This document shows positions 17,978 to 26,754 of a stretch of DNA of 64,000 nucleotides, one piece after another. Source of the stretch: Novosphingobium sp. 32-60-15 (GTDB lineage Bacteria; Pseudomonadota; Alphaproteobacteria; Sphingomonadales; Sphingomonadaceae). Position 1 is the stretch's first letter; each line of letters begins with the position of its first letter. The notes beneath the pieces were generated by a model. It was not told where the DNA came from. It ran no database searches and saw nothing but the letters and a program-made list of their open reading frames with translations. Position numbers and translations under genes: made by a program. Location: assembly GCF_002280675.1 (NCBI RefSeq), contig NZ_NCEN01000009.1:46294-110293 (forward strand), written 5' to 3'.

Positions 17978-18044
17978 TGGGAAACCTTTCGGAACCGGGA
18001 TACTGAAGACCACTTTTCCATTACAATACGCAAGGCTTGCGCTG

Positions 18045-18138
18045 ATCCCTCAAAATTTATTCTTGCGGGTTCCTGTGGTGGTCGGCATTGTCGTGATTAT
18101 CGCGCGCGACGGAAATTTCAAAAATATTTTTGAGGGAT
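18045..18138. promoter_or_regulatory. Inverted repeat in copC-copA intergenic region
   Basis: Perfect 11-base arms, ATCCCTCAAAA (18045-18055) and TTTTGAGGGAT (18128-18138), are 72 bases apart. The right arm holds the GAGGG ribosome site of copA, 3 bases before its ATG. It could be a pair of operator half-sites or an RNA structure hiding the copA ribosome site. Confidence 0.5.
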
Positions 18139-18139
18139 A

Positions 18140-19948
18140 ATGCAGTCTCGCGCGTATTGCGCTGTGATGGAAAATAACGTGCTGCTTGATCGTCGTCGTA
18201 TGCTGCTGGGTGCTGGCGTACTGGGCTTGGCTCCGCTCTTCCCTACTTGGGCGCAATCTGGCCACGGCGGTCATCGCAGCGGCCACCGCTCCGGCAAAGG
18301 CGCGCTGGCCGGGCACAATACCGGCGGCACGCTCTCTGGTGAAAGCATTGCACTCAGCATTGGCGAGGCGCGCTATGCGGTTGGCAACCGTGCCGCTTCG
18401 GCCATCGCGGTAAATGGCACGATCCCGGCACCGCTGATCCGCCTGCGCGAAGGCCAGAACGTGCGGATTGCGGTTACCAACACCCTGCAGGAACAGACCT
18501 CGATCCATTGGCACGGGCTGCTGGTGCCCTTCCAGATGGACGGGGTGCCCGGCGTGTCGTTCCCCGGCATCGATCCGGGTGAAACGTTCACCTATGAATT
18601 CCCGATCTTGCATCCGGGCACGTTCTGGTATCATTCGCATTCGGGCATGCAGGAGGCCGTCGGGCTTTACGGCCCCATCGTGATTGATCCGGCCACCCCC
18701 GATCCGGTGACGTTTGACCGCGAATACGTGCTGATGCTGGCCGATTGGAGCCCGATCGATCCGCACACCCAGTTGCGCAAACTCAAAACAATGGGCGGCT
18801 ATTACAACTGGCAGCGCCAGACCGTGGGCGGATTGCTCAAGCGGCGAGATCAAAGCCTGAAGGAGCGGCTGGAATGGGCAAAGATGCGCATGGATGCGAC
18901 TGACATTTCGGACGTGACCGGCGCAACGTACAGCTTCCTGATCAACGGCCACGATTCACTGGCGAACTGGACCGCACTGTTTGCTCCGGGTGAACGGATA
19001 AAGCTGCGGATCATCAATGCCTCATCCATGACCAACTTCAATTTCCGTATTCCCGGCCTGCCGATGACAGTTGTCGCTGCCGACGGGTGCAACGTGCAGC
19101 CTGTCGAAATTGACGAAATCCAGATCGCGATTGCCGAGGCATACGACGTGATCGTGCAGCCGGCCGAGGCTGCGGCATTCGGCATCATCGCCGAGGCCAT
19201 CGACCGGTCGGGCCTTGTCCGCGCCACGCTGGCGCCACAACCCGGCATGGTGGGCGCTGTGCCCAAACTGCGCACCCGGCCGGTTTTGAACATGCGCGAT
19301 ATGGGCATGGACATGTCAGGCATGGACATGGGATCGGGCGGCGAAATCGACCTTTCAAAACCTGCCAATGAAAGCATGGACGGCCATTCGATGAAGATGC
19401 GCGACTTGTCGCTGGCCCCCGGGGTGAAGCCGGGGCCGGGTGTCGCCACCATCTCGCCCATGCCCGCAGACCGCTTGGCAGATCGCGGCACCGGGCTGGA
19501 AAACGAAGACCATCGCGTGCTGACTTATGCCGAATTGCGATCACGCGAGGCCAACCCCGACCCGCGCACGCCAACGCGCCAGATCGATGTAAACCTCACC
19601 GCCAACATGGAGCGCTACATGTGGTCTATTGACGGTGAAACGATGTCTGAAGGCGCGCAGCCCATCCCGTTCCGTACAGGCGAGCGTGTGCGGGTTAACC
19701 TGATCAATCATACCATGATGCCCCACCCGATCCACTTGCACGGCCACTTCTTTGAACTGGTCACGGGCGAGGCAGGCAATCGTCCGCGCAAGCACACCGT
19801 CAACGTGCTACCCGGCGGCAAGGCCAGCTTTGACCTTACCGCCGATGCCGAGGGCGATTGGGCATTCCACTGCCATATGCTGCTGCACATGCATGCCGGA
19901 ATGATGCGCGTCGTCACTGTCCGCGCCGACAAAGGCCCAGCGGCATGA
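18140..19948 (+). CDS. copA: Multicopper oxidase, copper-resistance CopA family
   Basis: 602 residues; ATG 18140, with ATG 18167 as an alternative. A Tat signal (LDRRRMLLGAG) sends the folded enzyme to the periplasm. All copper motifs are present: HWHGLL, FWYHSHSG, HPIHLHGHFFEL and HCHMLLHMHAGMM, giving the type 1 and trinuclear sites. A Met-rich segment (MRDMGMDMSGMDMG, about 376-395) and an early His/Gly stretch may bind Cu(I). It oxidises Cu(I) to Cu(II). Its last 4 bases overlap copB. Confidence 0.95.
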   Translation: MQSRAYCAVMENNVLLDRRRMLLGAGVLGLAPLFPTWAQSGHGGHRSGHRSGKGALAGHNTGGTLSGESIALSIGEARYAVGNRAASAIAVNGTIPAPLIRLREGQNVRIAVTNTLQEQTSIHWHGLLVPFQMDGVPGVSFPGIDPGETFTYEFPILHPGTFWYHSHSGMQEAVGLYGPIVIDPATPDPVTFDREYVLMLADWSPIDPHTQLRKLKTMGGYYNWQRQTVGGLLKRRDQSLKERLEWAKMRMDATDISDVTGATYSFLINGHDSLANWTALFAPGERIKLRIINASSMTNFNFRIPGLPMTVVAADGCNVQPVEIDEIQIAIAEAYDVIVQPAEAAAFGIIAEAIDRSGLVRATLAPQPGMVGAVPKLRTRPVLNMRDMGMDMSGMDMGSGGEIDLSKPANESMDGHSMKMRDLSLAPGVKPGPGVATISPMPADRLADRGTGLENEDHRVLTYAELRSREANPDPRTPTRQIDVNLTANMERYMWSIDGETMSEGAQPIPFRTGERVRVNLINHTMMPHPIHLHGHFFELVTGEAGNRPRKHTVNVLPGGKASFDLTADAEGDWAFHCHMLLHMHAGMMRVVTVRADKGPAA

Positions 19949-20799
19949 GCGCAATTCGCACAATTTTGCTTGCATGCGCAGCTTTGGCGTCGTTTCCGGC
20001 CTTTGCGCAAGACCCGCATGCGGGCCATGACATGGGCCAGATGAAGGCAGGCCCTGAAGAGGTTGGCACCGCCCCGCCTCCACCCGTGCCGACCGACCAT
20101 CCCGCCGATGCATTCTGGGATGCATCGCGCATGGCCAAAGCGCGCGCTGCCTTGTCGCAGGAAGGCCGCTTTTACGGCAACGCGCTGATCGGTGACCGCC
20201 TTGAATATCGCGCCACAAACGGCCGCGATGGCTATGCTTGGCAAGTCATGGGCTGGGTCGGCGGCGATATTGACCGGCTGGCCGTTGAAACCGAAGGCGA
20301 AGGAGCATTCGGCGAGGCGCTTGAAACCGGCGAAGTGCGCGCAGCCTGGCGCCACGCGCTTGATCCGTGGTGGAATTTCGAACTGGGCGCGCGGCAGGAC
20401 TTCGGGCTTGGACCGGACCGCACCTATGGAGTCATCGGCATAGAAGGCCTTGCGCCGTACTGGTTCGAAGTCGGCGCGCACGCCTTCGTCTCAAACAAAG
20501 GCGATGTGCATTTCCGGCTTGAGGCCGAACACGACATGCGTCTGACGCAGCGCCTGATCCTGCAACCATCAGTCGAAATTGATGCCGCTGCGCAGGATGT
20601 GCCGGAACTGGGCATTGGCGCAGGCTTTGAAAAGATCGAACTTGGCACTCGGCTGCGGTATGAATTCGTGCGCGAATTTGCCCCCTATGTCGGCGTGCAT
20701 TGGGAGCGCAAGCTGGGCGAAACGGCACGTCTGGCGCGGGCCGATGGTGAAAGCGCTTCCTCCTTCAGCGCCGTCATCGGCATCCGGACTTGGTTTTAA
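19945..20799 (+). CDS. copB: Outer-membrane copper resistance protein CopB
   Basis: 284 residues from ATG 19945 (ATGA overlap with copA). The signal peptide ends at FAQ; the mature N-terminus DPHAGHDMGQMK is a short His/Met metal-binding stretch. The rest is an outer-membrane beta-barrel of alternating strands, with an aromatic C-terminal end (IGIRTWF) as in BAM substrates. Family length is usually 250-350. It works with CopA in periplasmic copper sequestration or export. Confidence 0.93.
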   Translation: MSAIRTILLACAALASFPAFAQDPHAGHDMGQMKAGPEEVGTAPPPPVPTDHPADAFWDASRMAKARAALSQEGRFYGNALIGDRLEYRATNGRDGYAWQVMGWVGGDIDRLAVETEGEGAFGEALETGEVRAAWRHALDPWWNFELGARQDFGLGPDRTYGVIGIEGLAPYWFEVGAHAFVSNKGDVHFRLEAEHDMRLTQRLILQPSVEIDAAAQDVPELGIGAGFEKIELGTRLRYEFVREFAPYVGVHWERKLGETARLARADGESASSFSAVIGIRTWF

Positions 20800-20887
20800 G
20801 CAACCGGCATTCACAGCGCAGACGTATCCTGCTTGCCCTTGGTTGCGCGCGCGTGGCAGGGGTATGGTCCATTCCGCGAGGCCCAAC

Positions 20888-21352
20888 ATGAATGCTGCCC
20901 ATACCGGCGTTATTGCCCAGACGATCCAACTGGCATTGGCCCCCGTATTCGTGCTTGTCGCCATCGGCAACATCATGAACATTCTGACGACACGGCTCGG
21001 GCGGATTGTCGACCGGTCACGCACATTGCAGAAATTGCATGGCGAAACCGTGGGGGCAGACCATGATGTGGTCGTGGTTGAAATCCGCTATGTTGACCGG
21101 CGAATACACCTGATCGGACGCGCGCTGCTGCTGCTGGTGCTGTCTGGCCTTGCGATTGGCGTCACGGTCGGATCGCTTTTTCTGGGCGAAATGTTTGGCG
21201 GCAACCTTGGCAACCTGACCGGCATCACCTTCTCCGCAGCAATCGGCCTGCTGATGATCGCGCTGGTCTACCTCCTGCTCGAAACCCGCATCGCCGCCAA
21301 CTCCCTGCGTCTGCCGCAAGAACTGCTGGAGCTTGAACGCAAAGATATTTGA
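20888..21352 (+). CDS. DUF2721 membrane protein
   Basis: 154 residues from ATG 20888. Three hydrophobic segments (about 14-32, 76-100 and 108-135) alternate with a charged loop (RLGRIVDRSRTLQKLHG). PVFLLVAIG-type start and the ILTTRLGRIVDRSR motif match the DUF2721 family, integral membrane proteins of unknown role. It is probably monocistronic; palindromic repeat copy 2 follows the stop. Confidence 0.82.
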   Translation: MNAAHTGVIAQTIQLALAPVFVLVAIGNIMNILTTRLGRIVDRSRTLQKLHGETVGADHDVVVVEIRYVDRRIHLIGRALLLLVLSGLAIGVTVGSLFLGEMFGGNLGNLTGITFSAAIGLLMIALVYLLLETRIAANSLRLPQELLELERKDI

Positions 21353-21371
21353 CCGATCCCTCACCTGCCCC

Positions 21372-21452
21372 CGTCAGCCCGGACTTGATCCGGGGTCCCG
21401 CTTCTTTTTCGCACGAAAAAAAGCCTAACCCCGGGTCAAGCCCGGGGCGACG
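21372..21452. repeat. Long palindromic intergenic repeat (copy 2)
   Basis: Outer arms of 25 bases (21372-21396 and 21428-21452) share the CCGGACTTGATCCGG core with copy 1, with a few G-T or mismatched pairs. The centre, CTTCTTTTTCG with CGAAAAAAAG around CA, is also self-complementary, so the RNA would be nearly all stem. It follows the DUF2721 stop and has T-rich tracts, so it may also terminate. Confidence 0.8.
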
Positions 21453-21535
21453 ATAAGAGGAACGGCAGTTTTTGGGGCTCGGGATTTATGCGCTGGATGA
21501 CGGGATGTGGGTGGGAAGCTGACAAATGACCGATT

Positions 21536-21847
21536 TTAGGGCCTATCCAGACGCCGATGGCACATCTCGTCTCGCGCTATTCTTTCAGATCTTCTCGTCT
21601 TTGCCGAGGCAGCCATAGACCTACATGAAATCCACAGTGTAAAAAATACTGTTGCTCCCATTCCAACGGCGAGCAGGGCGTAACCGTGCCATTGAGTTTG
21701 ATTTAGGCCAATCAACCAGATTAAGGCCATCGAGATTACCGTCGGGACACACGCAAGAAGTCTCTGAAACAAGGTCAGTCTGCCCGAAAAGCCATCACGG
21801 ATCAGCGAGCGATCAACGACCCAACGTATTCGACGGAGTAAGTTCAT
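21536..21847 (-). CDS. Small two-helix membrane protein (hypothetical)
   Basis: 103 residues from ATG 21847. A basic N-terminus (MNLLRRIRW) precedes two membrane segments (about 27-47 and 52-74) and an Arg-rich tail. I do not recognise a family. The region is visibly richer in A/T than its neighbours and follows palindromic repeat copy 2. No strong ribosome site is seen, so it may be a recent acquisition or not a gene at all. Confidence 0.45.
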   Translation of the reverse strand: MNLLRRIRWVVDRSLIRDGFSGRLTLFQRLLACVPTVISMALIWLIGLNQTQWHGYALLAVGMGATVFFTLWISCRSMAASAKTRRSERIARDEMCHRRLDRP

Positions 21848-21942
21848 CGAAACAGCATACAGGCGCAGCGTAAACGTCCGCAATGGCGTCGCGTCCCGAG
21901 CGGCAGCTTTAGGCAAAAAACATCGGGGAGCTGCCATACCAG

Positions 21943-22236
21943 CTAAGTCAGCAGCTTGCCCGTTTTCTCGCGGATCATGCCTTCGATCATGCGTTTGGCA
22001 AAGCCGAGGGTGGCGGGAAGGTCGACGTCGACCACCAGTTCGGTATCCGTCAGTTCCACCGCGCAATCAACGGTGTAGCCCATTGCGGTGACTGACATCG
22101 CCATGTGATCATCATCGACGAATGACGTGGTGATCGTGGCCATGCTTTCGGCCTTTTCCATCGCACGTTCCGCTTTGTCGCGCAGACGGCGGCGCGCTTC
22201 ATCGCGGGTCAGGGTGTGGGGAATGGCAACGCGCAT
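21943..22236 (-). CDS. Polyhydroxyalkanoic acid system (PHA_gran_rgn-type) protein
   Basis: 97 residues. The sequence RVAIPHTLTRDEARRRLRDKAE and the end FAKRMIEGMIREKTGKLL match a small family annotated as polyhydroxyalkanoic acid system proteins. It resembles lipid-binding START-like small proteins in strand pattern. No PHA synthase or phasin is in the window. It shares one base with the end of the XpaC-like gene, so it is the third gene of a telA-xpaC-like unit. Confidence 0.78.
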   Translation of the reverse strand: MRVAIPHTLTRDEARRRLRDKAERAMEKAESMATITTSFVDDDHMAMSVTAMGYTVDCAVELTDTELVVDVDLPATLGFAKRMIEGMIREKTGKLLT

Positions 22237-22991
22237 CAGGCTTCCTTTGGTGCGGCAAGCTGGGGAGCGTCGTCTAGCCCTTCGCCATAGCGATAGTCCA
22301 GATAGCGTCCGCGCACCGCCAGCGCATCAAGATCGCCCGCCGCCAATTGGCGCGTAATCTCGTCAATCTCCTTGGAGATTTTGCCAAGGCCCTCGCTCAA
22401 TTGCTGATCGGCATTGCGCCCGCCGCGCTCTTCTTTGCGCAAATGCGGCGGAATCTTGCGCCAGCTTTCAACCATGCCGGGCAAGTGTTCACCCACCAGA
22501 CGGCGCACTTCGCCCACCGCCGGTTCAGCAGCATCAATGCCTTCAAGCTGCAAGCCAAGCCCATCTAATTGCACGCCGATCTGGTCCACCAGCTGCACCG
22601 CAGGCGCGGGCAATGCGGGGCGTTGCGCCTCAAGCCACAATTCGGTCCGCCCCACCATCGTGCGCACATCGCCTGAATTGAGCGCCGCCAGATCGGGCAC
22701 TTTCAGCTTGGGAAACGTCGCGAAGAACCAAAGCGTTCCGATAATCGCAAGCGCCAGCACCATGACGCCGGTAATGCCGATGCCGTCCAGCACCAGCCCC
22801 GCCGCCATCGCCGCCACCAGCACCACGCTGACGGCCATCGCCATGCGCGCCAGCTTCTTGCCGCGATGCTGGCGCTTTATATCGGCCGAACGCTGACCGA
22901 TGCTGCGCCGCCCGCCTGCTTGCTGACGGACAAGCGTGGATTTGGCTTCGGCAAGAATGCGCTGGCTGTCTTGCGCAGGACTATTGGCCAT
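22236..22991 (-). CDS. XpaC-like membrane protein
   Basis: 251 residues. A basic N-terminal region precedes two close membrane helices (about 49-69 and 73-92). The remainder is cytoplasmic and helical, with LPAPAVQLVDQIGVQLDGLGLQLE and a coiled-coil end. Placement directly downstream of telA and the two-helix layout resemble XpaC partners of TelA in other bacteria. The function is unknown; toxic-anion or envelope stress response is inferred from the partner. It follows telA by 7 bases. Confidence 0.65.
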   Translation of the reverse strand: MANSPAQDSQRILAEAKSTLVRQQAGGRRSIGQRSADIKRQHRGKKLARMAMAVSVVLVAAMAAGLVLDGIGITGVMVLALAIIGTLWFFATFPKLKVPDLAALNSGDVRTMVGRTELWLEAQRPALPAPAVQLVDQIGVQLDGLGLQLEGIDAAEPAVGEVRRLVGEHLPGMVESWRKIPPHLRKEERGGRNADQQLSEGLGKISKEIDEITRQLAAGDLDALAVRGRYLDYRYGEGLDDAPQLAAPKEA

Positions 22992-22998
22992 CAGCGCC

Positions 22999-24210
22999 TC
23001 AAACTTCCAGGCTCAACAAGGGCGAGCTGTCCGGCCCCGCCAGCTTTGATTGCGCCGCGCCTTCTGCCCGCGCGATATAGCCCTTCGATTTCTCCACCTC
23101 GCCAGACAGCGTAGTCACGGTCTGCTTCATGGAATCAAGCGCCTTCAGCTTGAACGTGTCGATCGTGTCCATCGTGTCGTAGATGTTCTGGAATGCGCGT
23201 TGCAGCGTTTCCAGCGGGATCGTGCTGGCGGCGGCCAGTTCGTGGATCTTGCCGGTCTGTTCGCGCAGCAGCTTCCCGGTGGAATCGATCATGTTCGCGG
23301 TGGTGGTGTTCAGCGCGGTGATCTGTTGCAGCACCAGCCGCTGGTTGGTCATCGCCTGCGCCACGGTAACCGCCGTACGCAATGCCGCAACGGTCGTCGT
23401 GCTGGCGCGGTCAACGCCCTTCACCAGTTCCACGTTGTTCTTCTTGACCAGATCAAGCGCGAGATAGCCCTGCACCGTCACAGCCATTTGAGTCAGCAAA
23501 TCCTGCGTGCGCTGGCGGGTATAGAACAGCGCAGATTCGCGGATAGCCTTGGCCTTGGCAGGATCAGTATGGTCAAGGTCTTCCGCAGCGCCTTCAAGCT
23601 TGGCGTCCAGTGTTTTGGAAATGTGGATCATCTGTTCCAGATTGCCCATCGCCTCCCACAACTTCGTGCGTTCAACATCGATCGCGGCATTGTCCATCAG
23701 CAATTCGTCCTTGCCCGATGCCAACCGGTCAAGGATCGCCTTAATGTGGCTCTGTGCCGAAACATAGCCATCGAAATACTTCTTCAGGCTGTTGCCGAAC
23801 GGGATGATGCCAAGGAACTTGCGGCCCGATGACAGCTTGCCCTGCTTGCCGGGGTCAAGCTCTTCCACCGTGCGGCGCAGTGCGGCCAGATCAGACCCCA
23901 CGCCGCTGTCCTTGTCCATCGCGCGGATAGGCCGGTCCAGAAACCGGTTGGCCATGCCCGCTGCCTGGGCAATTTCCTTGCGGCCCATGTTGGTCAACTG
24001 GTCAACCTTCTTGCCGAACTCCGGGCTCTGCGTGTCTTGCGCGATAAGGTCGGCCACAAAGGCATCAACCTTGGCCTCCAGCTTTGAACGGTTTTCATCG
24101 GAAACTGGCACCAAGCCCGCAGCCTGCACCGGCGCGACTACCGGCACGGGATCGGGCGGGGTAAGCGTCAACGGGCTGATCGTCGCGGTCTCGGTCGAAG
24201 GTGTGGCCAT
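22999..24210 (-). CDS. telA: TelA-family toxic anion resistance protein
   Basis: 403 residues, cytoplasmic and largely helical. Family blocks are VDQLTNMGRKEIAQAAGMANRFLDRPI, GKQGKLSSG-like text near 120-130, FFGIIPFGN-type motif (here FLGIIPFGNSLKKYF) and LVKGVDRASTTTVAALRTAV. TelA proteins are linked to tellurite, cell-wall antibiotic and colicin tolerance; the mechanism is unresolved. First gene of a telA, xpaC-like, PHA-protein unit. A perfect -10 (TATAAT) lies upstream inside a dyad. Confidence 0.93.
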   Translation of the reverse strand: MATPSTETATISPLTLTPPDPVPVVAPVQAAGLVPVSDENRSKLEAKVDAFVADLIAQDTQSPEFGKKVDQLTNMGRKEIAQAAGMANRFLDRPIRAMDKDSGVGSDLAALRRTVEELDPGKQGKLSSGRKFLGIIPFGNSLKKYFDGYVSAQSHIKAILDRLASGKDELLMDNAAIDVERTKLWEAMGNLEQMIHISKTLDAKLEGAAEDLDHTDPAKAKAIRESALFYTRQRTQDLLTQMAVTVQGYLALDLVKKNNVELVKGVDRASTTTVAALRTAVTVAQAMTNQRLVLQQITALNTTTANMIDSTGKLLREQTGKIHELAAASTIPLETLQRAFQNIYDTMDTIDTFKLKALDSMKQTVTTLSGEVEKSKGYIARAEGAAQSKLAGPDSSPLLSLEV

Positions 24211-24253
24211 CGCAATCGTGCTTTCGAAAAATAGTCAGTCATCAACATGGGAT

Positions 24254-24282
24254 TTCAACGCCCGCCGTGCAAGCTGTATTAT
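24254..24282 (+). promoter_or_regulatory. Candidate promoter of the SDR gene
   Basis: TTCAAC (24254-24259), 17 bases, TATTAT (24277-24282). The -10 overlaps the dyad at 24273-24296. The -35 is weak. Confidence 0.35.
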
Positions 24283-24296
24283 AGCTGCAATACAGC
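24273..24296. promoter_or_regulatory. Dyad operator candidate between telA and SDR gene
   Basis: GCTGTATT (24273-24280) and AATACAGC (24289-24296) form a perfect 8-base inverted repeat with an 8-base centre. It covers the -10 of both divergent promoters, so one bound protein could block both genes. Confidence 0.5.
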
Positions 24297-24306
24297 AATG
24301 CGCGAA
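24278..24306 (-). promoter_or_regulatory. Candidate telA promoter
   Basis: On the minus strand TTCGCG (plus 24301-24306), 17 bases, then a consensus TATAAT (plus 24278-24283), about 65 bases before the telA ATG. It overlaps the dyad. Confidence 0.45.
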
Positions 24307-24350
24307 CGGCCATATCGACAGACAGCTTACCCCGTTCCACAGGCTGCGTC

Positions 24351-25070
24351 ATGGAAAACGGATTGCGATGCGCAGTATTCGGGGCAAGTGGCGGCATCGG
24401 CGCTGCATTGGTCAGCCAGCTTGCGGCCCATAGCGACGTGGCAGAAGTTCACGCTCTTGCCCGAAAGCCGCTGCAAACTGGCGCAAAAGTCCGCACACAT
24501 ACCTTCGATCTGGCAGATGAATCCACAATTGCTACCGCATGTGCCACCATTGGCGGCCCGCTTGATCTGGTGATCGTGGCCACAGGGCGTCTGATCCGCG
24601 ACAATGGCGAAGGCCCGGAAAAATCGTGGCGCGCGCTCAACGCCGATGCGATGGCCGAAATGTTTGCGATCAATGCAATTGGCCCTGCACTCATTGGAAA
24701 ACACTGCGCTCCGCTGTTGCGGAAGGGCGGAAAATCGGTGTTTGCCGCAATCTCGGCCAAGGTCGGCTCGATTGCCGACAATCGTCTGGGCGGCTGGCAT
24801 TCCTATCGCGCATCCAAAGCGGCGCTGAACATGATGGTGCGCAATTTCGCAATCGAACTGGGCCGGTCAAACCCTGCGGCCATCGCCGTTACCCTGCACC
24901 CCGGTACGGTCGATACCCCGCTATCACGCCCGTTCCAGCGCAATGTCCCCACAGAAAAGCTGTTCACCCCCGAACAATCCGCCACCTATTTGCTAGGCGT
25001 GATTGATGGCCTATCTCCTGCCGATACCGGCACGCTGAAGTCATGGGACGGGTCTACGCTTCCGTTCTAA
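24351..25070 (+). CDS. Short-chain dehydrogenase/reductase
   Basis: 239 residues. The Rossmann nucleotide motif is GASGGIGAAL (about 11-20), LVIVATG is at strand 4, and the catalytic set is Ser (FAAISAKVGS), Tyr and Lys (YRASKAA). It resembles the CsgA-type classical SDRs. The substrate is unknown. It is divergent from telA with overlapping promoter elements, and convergent with the VOC gene downstream. Confidence 0.9.
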   Translation: MENGLRCAVFGASGGIGAALVSQLAAHSDVAEVHALARKPLQTGAKVRTHTFDLADESTIATACATIGGPLDLVIVATGRLIRDNGEGPEKSWRALNADAMAEMFAINAIGPALIGKHCAPLLRKGGKSVFAAISAKVGSIADNRLGGWHSYRASKAALNMMVRNFAIELGRSNPAAIAVTLHPGTVDTPLSRPFQRNVPTEKLFTPEQSATYLLGVIDGLSPADTGTLKSWDGSTLPF

Positions 25071-25082
25071 GGCTTTGGCATT

Positions 25083-25628
25083 TTAGAGCTTTGGCTCGCT
25101 ATGCAGCCATGCGGCCTGACGCGGAGCGCGGCGGGTTCTGCTCCATTCCTCCAGCATCTGCGGGGCCAGCGCCTTTAGCTCGGCATATTGTGCAGGCGTG
25201 CCGATGTTGCACGCCAGTTCCAGCCGGTGTCCGTTCGGATCGAAGAAATAGATCGAGCGGAAAATGCCGTGGTACGTCGGCCCCAGCACGTCGATGCCTT
25301 GTGCCTCGATATGTGCCTTGGCTGCCAGCAGCGCCGCTTCATCCGCCACTTCAAACGCCAGATGTTGCACCCACGCGGGCGTTGCGGGGTCGCGGCCCAT
25401 TTCGGGCTGGTTCGGCAATTCGAAGAACGCCAGTACGTTACCGCCGCCCGCATCCAGAAACACGTGCATGTAAGGATCGTCTTCACCGGTCGACGGCACC
25501 TTGTCCTCGGCAAAGGCGGTGACATATTCCATGCCGAGCACGCGCGCGTACCATTCGACCGTCTGCGCAGCATCCCGGCAGCGATAGGCCACATGATGAA
25601 TGCGCGACAGTTTGGGGGCTGTGGTCAT
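25083..25628 (-). CDS. VOC-family protein coupled to hppD
   Basis: 181 residues. The pattern is [23 protein letters not shown] at the start, [10 protein letters not shown] in the middle and [15 protein letters not shown] late. His and Glu ligands (HH early, QHLAF, LELA) fit a metal-binding VOC fold. It overlaps the hppD stop by 4 bases, so it probably acts in the same pathway (tyrosine or aromatic catabolism). Whether it is a dioxygenase, isomerase or accessory protein is not shown. Confidence 0.85.
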   Translation of the reverse strand: MTTAPKLSRIHHVAYRCRDAAQTVEWYARVLGMEYVTAFAEDKVPSTGEDDPYMHVFLDAGGGNVLAFFELPNQPEMGRDPATPAWVQHLAFEVADEAALLAAKAHIEAQGIDVLGPTYHGIFRSIYFFDPNGHRLELACNIGTPAQYAELKALAPQMLEEWSRTRRAPRQAAWLHSEPKL

Positions 25629-26737
25629 TGCGCGTCCTCAACCTGCAAGACGCCGCGCCGCATCTGGTCGCGCTCCATTGATTTGAACAGGGCGGTGAAG
25701 TTTCCGTTGCCAAAGCCTTCATCGCGCTTCCTCTGGATGAATTCGAAAAACACCGGCCCGACCATCGCTTCGGAGAAGATCTGCAACAGCAAGCGCGGAT
25801 CGCCATCCTCGGTCGATCCATCCAGCAAAATCCCGCGCCGCTGCAACTCTGCCACCGGTTCGCCATGCCCCGGCAACCGCTCCTCCAGCATTTCGTAATA
25901 GGTGTCAGGCGGCGGTGACATGAACGGTGTCCCCAGCGCCTTCAACCGGTCCAAGCAGGCCGGAAGATCGTCACACGCAAAGGCGATATGCTGGATGCCC
26001 TCGCCATTGTAAGCGCGCAGAAATTCATCGATCTGGCCACCACCTGCCCCTTTGCCGGAACTTGCGCCTTCTTCGTTCAACGGAATGCGGATCAGGCCAT
26101 CGGGGGCGGTCATCGCGCGGCTGGTAAGGCCGGTATATTCGCCCTTGATGTCAAAAAAGCGGATTTCCTTGAAGCCGAAAATGCGTTCATAAAACGCCGC
26201 CCAGTGCGCCATCCGCCCGCCATAGACATTGTGCGTCAGGTGATCGATCGTGTGGAAACCGGCCCCTGCCGGATTGCGGTCAACCCCGGGCAAATACCGG
26301 AAATCGATGTCGTAGATCGAGATGTCTTCGTCGTAACGGTCCACCAGATAAATGATTGCACCGCCAATCCCGCGGATCGCAGGCAAGCGCAATTGCATTG
26401 GCCCTGTTTCCACATGGACCGGCTCGGCCCCGCGCTCTATCGCCACAGCATAAGCCTTGGCGGCGTCTTTCACCCGCCACCCCATGCCGCACGCAGACGC
26501 GCCATGTTCCGCCGCGAAATAGGCCGCCGGACTGCGCGGTTCATAATTGGCGATCAGATTGATCCCGCCTTGTCGCCACAGATGCACGGCCTTGGTCCGA
26601 TGATCAGCGACATGCGTAAAGCCCATCGCCGCAAACACCGGCTCGAGCAGGCCCTTTTCGGGCGCGGTAAATTCGATGAATTCAAAACCATCAAGGCCCA
26701 GCGGGTTGGGCAGGCCGGTAACCGGCGAGATATCCAT
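25625..26737 (-). CDS. hppD: 4-Hydroxyphenylpyruvate dioxygenase
   Basis: 370 residues from ATG 26737, with GGAGC 8 bases upstream; ATG 26764 is less likely. The Fe(II) enzyme turns 4-hydroxyphenylpyruvate into homogentisate in tyrosine breakdown. It has two VOC modules; the C-terminal one carries the iron ligands: His in [11 protein letters not shown], His in [11 protein letters not shown] and a late Glu in the FFEFIQRK region, with the gating helix near the end. No homogentisate dioxygenase is in the window. An inverted repeat upstream may be an operator. Confidence 0.95.
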   Translation of the reverse strand: MDISPVTGLPNPLGLDGFEFIEFTAPEKGLLEPVFAAMGFTHVADHRTKAVHLWRQGGINLIANYEPRSPAAYFAAEHGASACGMGWRVKDAAKAYAVAIERGAEPVHVETGPMQLRLPAIRGIGGAIIYLVDRYDEDISIYDIDFRYLPGVDRNPAGAGFHTIDHLTHNVYGGRMAHWAAFYERIFGFKEIRFFDIKGEYTGLTSRAMTAPDGLIRIPLNEEGASSGKGAGGGQIDEFLRAYNGEGIQHIAFACDDLPACLDRLKALGTPFMSPPPDTYYEMLEERLPGHGEPVAELQRRGILLDGSTEDGDPRLLLQIFSEAMVGPVFFEFIQRKRDEGFGNGNFTALFKSMERDQMRRGVLQVEDAQ

Positions 26738-26754
26738 CGGCAGCGCTCCTCTAT

